A stretch of DNA of 64,000 nucleotides from NCBI RefSeq assembly GCF_011397635.1, contig NC_064757.1:28901839-28965838 (forward strand), given 5' to 3'. Of the stretch, positions 62,022-64,000 are shown piece by piece (position 1 is the first letter of the stretch; each line of letters begins with the position of its first letter). The stretch is from Epinephelus fuscoguttatus (lineage: Eukaryota; Chordata; Actinopteri; Perciformes; Serranidae). The notes below the pieces were generated by a model, which did not search any database, had not been told where the DNA came from, and saw only the letters and a list, made by a program, of their open reading frames with translations. A program made the position numbers and the translations under genes.

Positions 62022-64000
62022 CTGAAGAGAATGACACAATAGAAGAAGACAGCTGTCAACTTCAGAGTCACTTCATCTTATGAACTCACTCGTGAAGTCC
62101 ACTCACCAACAGAAAAAGCATATATTTTTGCTACATTTACCCTATTTGTTTGTGACAAGACAAACAATGCAAACACAAATACTTGACAATAGGATGGATT
62201 CTCACAAACAAATGTCTTCACTATAGCAGAATTTGTTATCAGTAAAACGCTGGTATTTTCATGTATTTTCTAACAACTGTATCTTCTTAGGACTAATCTG
62301 TTTCTATAATATAATTTGTATTTTGCATAATTTGTTTCTGCTGGTTTTAAGATCTTATCTGCTCCAGCCGCCACATTAAATGCCTGTTACATATAAATGC
62401 ACTGTATTATCAGAATAAATTAAAGCCTGATTCTGTGGACAAGTTATTTATTTCCTTTTTTTCCTGTTTCTCCTAAAAAAGGAATCCAAAGTGAGGAATT
62501 CCACAGTCCATATAGAGCAGGTAGGAGCATTGTTATGATGCTTAAGTTGCAACGATTTAAACCAGGACCTATGGCACTGCTGTCTACAGTAAAATTGTAA
62601 GTATCCTAAAGGAATACTTCCCAACAATACCATAGTTTGCATAATAATTAGGGCCTGCCCCCGACTAAGAATTTTCTGAGTCAACCAGTAGTCGTCACTG
62701 CATGTTTATGATGTTAATTTAATTATTAAATGATATATTTTGGGCGGGGCAACACGATGGTTTGAGTTGAAGGAGTGAGAAAGAATAGTATCAGTAAAGT
62801 TGTTAACACTGTGCTACATTACAGAGAAATACAAAACCGTACTAATGAACCTTCATTAATATAGGCCTATATTTTATCTACAAGTGCACGTCACACACTG
62901 AGTGAGCCGCCTGTTAATGACGCAGTCGGCAAAGCAGTAATGATTGTGCTAAGTGGCTAATGGGCATGTAGCTGCTTCCATGTGTCAGATGATACGTCAT
63001 GTTTGTAGTCGACCAATGAAGATGAGTTTACATATCACCTTGGGTTCGTCCTTCACCTTCTCAAAATGATCCCACACTTTGGATTTCCTGCCCGACATGT
63101 TATTAACTAGCCTGTGGAATAACTGCAGGTACCAGCCCTGGAAATTAATGTGACTCCTGTCTGATTGCTGAGCGTGGTCACTTCCTGTGTCTGTCCTTTC
63201 AAATTAAATTCCCACATGGTCCAGTCATATAGGTTTTGATTTATTTTGACAAGGCGCAGCTCCTAATAGAGTTTCACGTTTGTTTGTTTTTTCTGTGACT
63301 AAGCGACCAATGAAATCTTGCCGACTAATGACCTTTCTGGTTGACTAACATTTGGTCGACTATTAGGGGGCAGCCCTAGTATTAATCACTCACCTCTTGT
63401 ATTCATGAAGAAAACTTCATAGTAAATGGCGAATCCAAAAATGGTAAAAGGCCTGATGAATTGGAATAAAAGGGGCCCATAAAGCAAACCTATATGTAAA
63501 CCTTCCATAAACTCAAACACAACTCATGAATCAATTCAAGGTAACATGTGGTGAGAAACTGATATACAAATGATCATTCTTTGGGTGAAGCATTCCTTTA
63601 ATTTCCTTATTATTTCTCCATTGAATGTGGCAACACTTAACAGGTGTGAGGCCAAACACAACACTTAAGAAGACTAAGCAGTGATTAAGGTCTGTGATAA
63701 AGACATACAAGTCTAAATGTAATCCCAGTACAAGATGTAGCTGGGGTGGTATTTGAGGCAAGATGGCTCACAATCCACCATATGTTGCGTTATTCTTTCT
63801 CAGCATCTCTGGACTCTTAACTGTGGTCACACACCAGCAGACACAGACACAGACACCAATGCACACACACACACCTGGTTCCGTTTGGTCTCTGCCAATG
63901 TGGCTGGACAGCGCTATTTATGAGCACTATTGGATTTCCACTGGGTGGACAAACAGAAGTGATGCTGCAGGGTGTGCGGGTGGGCAATCTCAGACAGCTG
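62022..64000 (-). other. oxct1: oxct1 intron, continues past the right edge
   Basis: Partial intron upstream (transcript sense) of the exon at 62021. Contains hAT copy 3. The flanks 62022-62649 and 63379-64000 show no exon matching the expected preceding OXCT1 sequence. Confidence 0.8.
62650..63378 (-). mobile_element. hAT-type element, copy 3, inverted relative to copy 2
   Basis: Read on the minus strand it starts TAGGGCTGCCCCCTAATAGT and runs collinear with copies 1 and 2 to the CCGACTAAG-type end. The flanking octamers ATAATAAT (left) and GTATTAAT (right) agree at 6 of 8, as for an aged hAT duplication. Full length, non-coding. Confidence 0.88.

Noticed and set aside
63800..64000. Possible upstream oxct1 exon at the right edge.
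   Set aside because: Minus-strand translation does not match the expected SCOT segment before GHINLTML, and includes a stop.

Overview
The window is vertebrate nuclear DNA, almost certainly from a ray-finned (percomorph-type) fish. Two split genes, both on the minus strand, can be read exon by exon with consensus splice sites. They sit in a repeat-rich, AT-leaning background full of fish-typical transposon relics. No bacterial operon, CRISPR array, rRNA or tRNA gene was seen.

Layout from left to right. 1-4936: sequence downstream of plcxd3, including its unresolved 3' UTR and one TIR element. 4937-30503: plcxd3, six coding exons that join to a complete 322-residue PI-PLC X-domain protein. 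Its introns carry SINEs, a Penelope-like fragment, hAT, PIF/Harbinger and Tc1/mariner relics, and a LINE fragment. 30504-34137: intergenic sequence with the plcxd3 5' flank (GA-rich microsatellite), a LINE 3' end and a SINE. 34138-64000: the 3' part of oxct1 (mitochondrial succinyl-CoA:3-ketoacid CoA transferase, SCOT). Its last five coding exons are at 62021-61946, 49890-49801, 48887-48807, 35229-35128 and 35027-34992. The 5' part of the gene, with the catalytic glutamate, lies beyond the right edge.

The two genes are not functionally linked as far as is known: plcxd3 encodes a phosphoinositide-specific phospholipase C-like protein and oxct1 encodes the key enzyme of ketone-body use. PLCXD3 and OXCT1 are also neighbours, in the same relative orientation, on human chromosome 5p13, so this is a conserved vertebrate linkage.

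I found no convincing undescribed molecular system. The observations most worth following are structural: two inverted hAT-type copies (~0.7 kb each) flanking one oxct1 exon whose length is not a multiple of 3; a ~2 kb foldback element with long inverted arms enclosing two other transposons; several nested insertions whose target-site duplications or empty sites can be read directly; and a 54-bp minisatellite inside an oxct1 intron.
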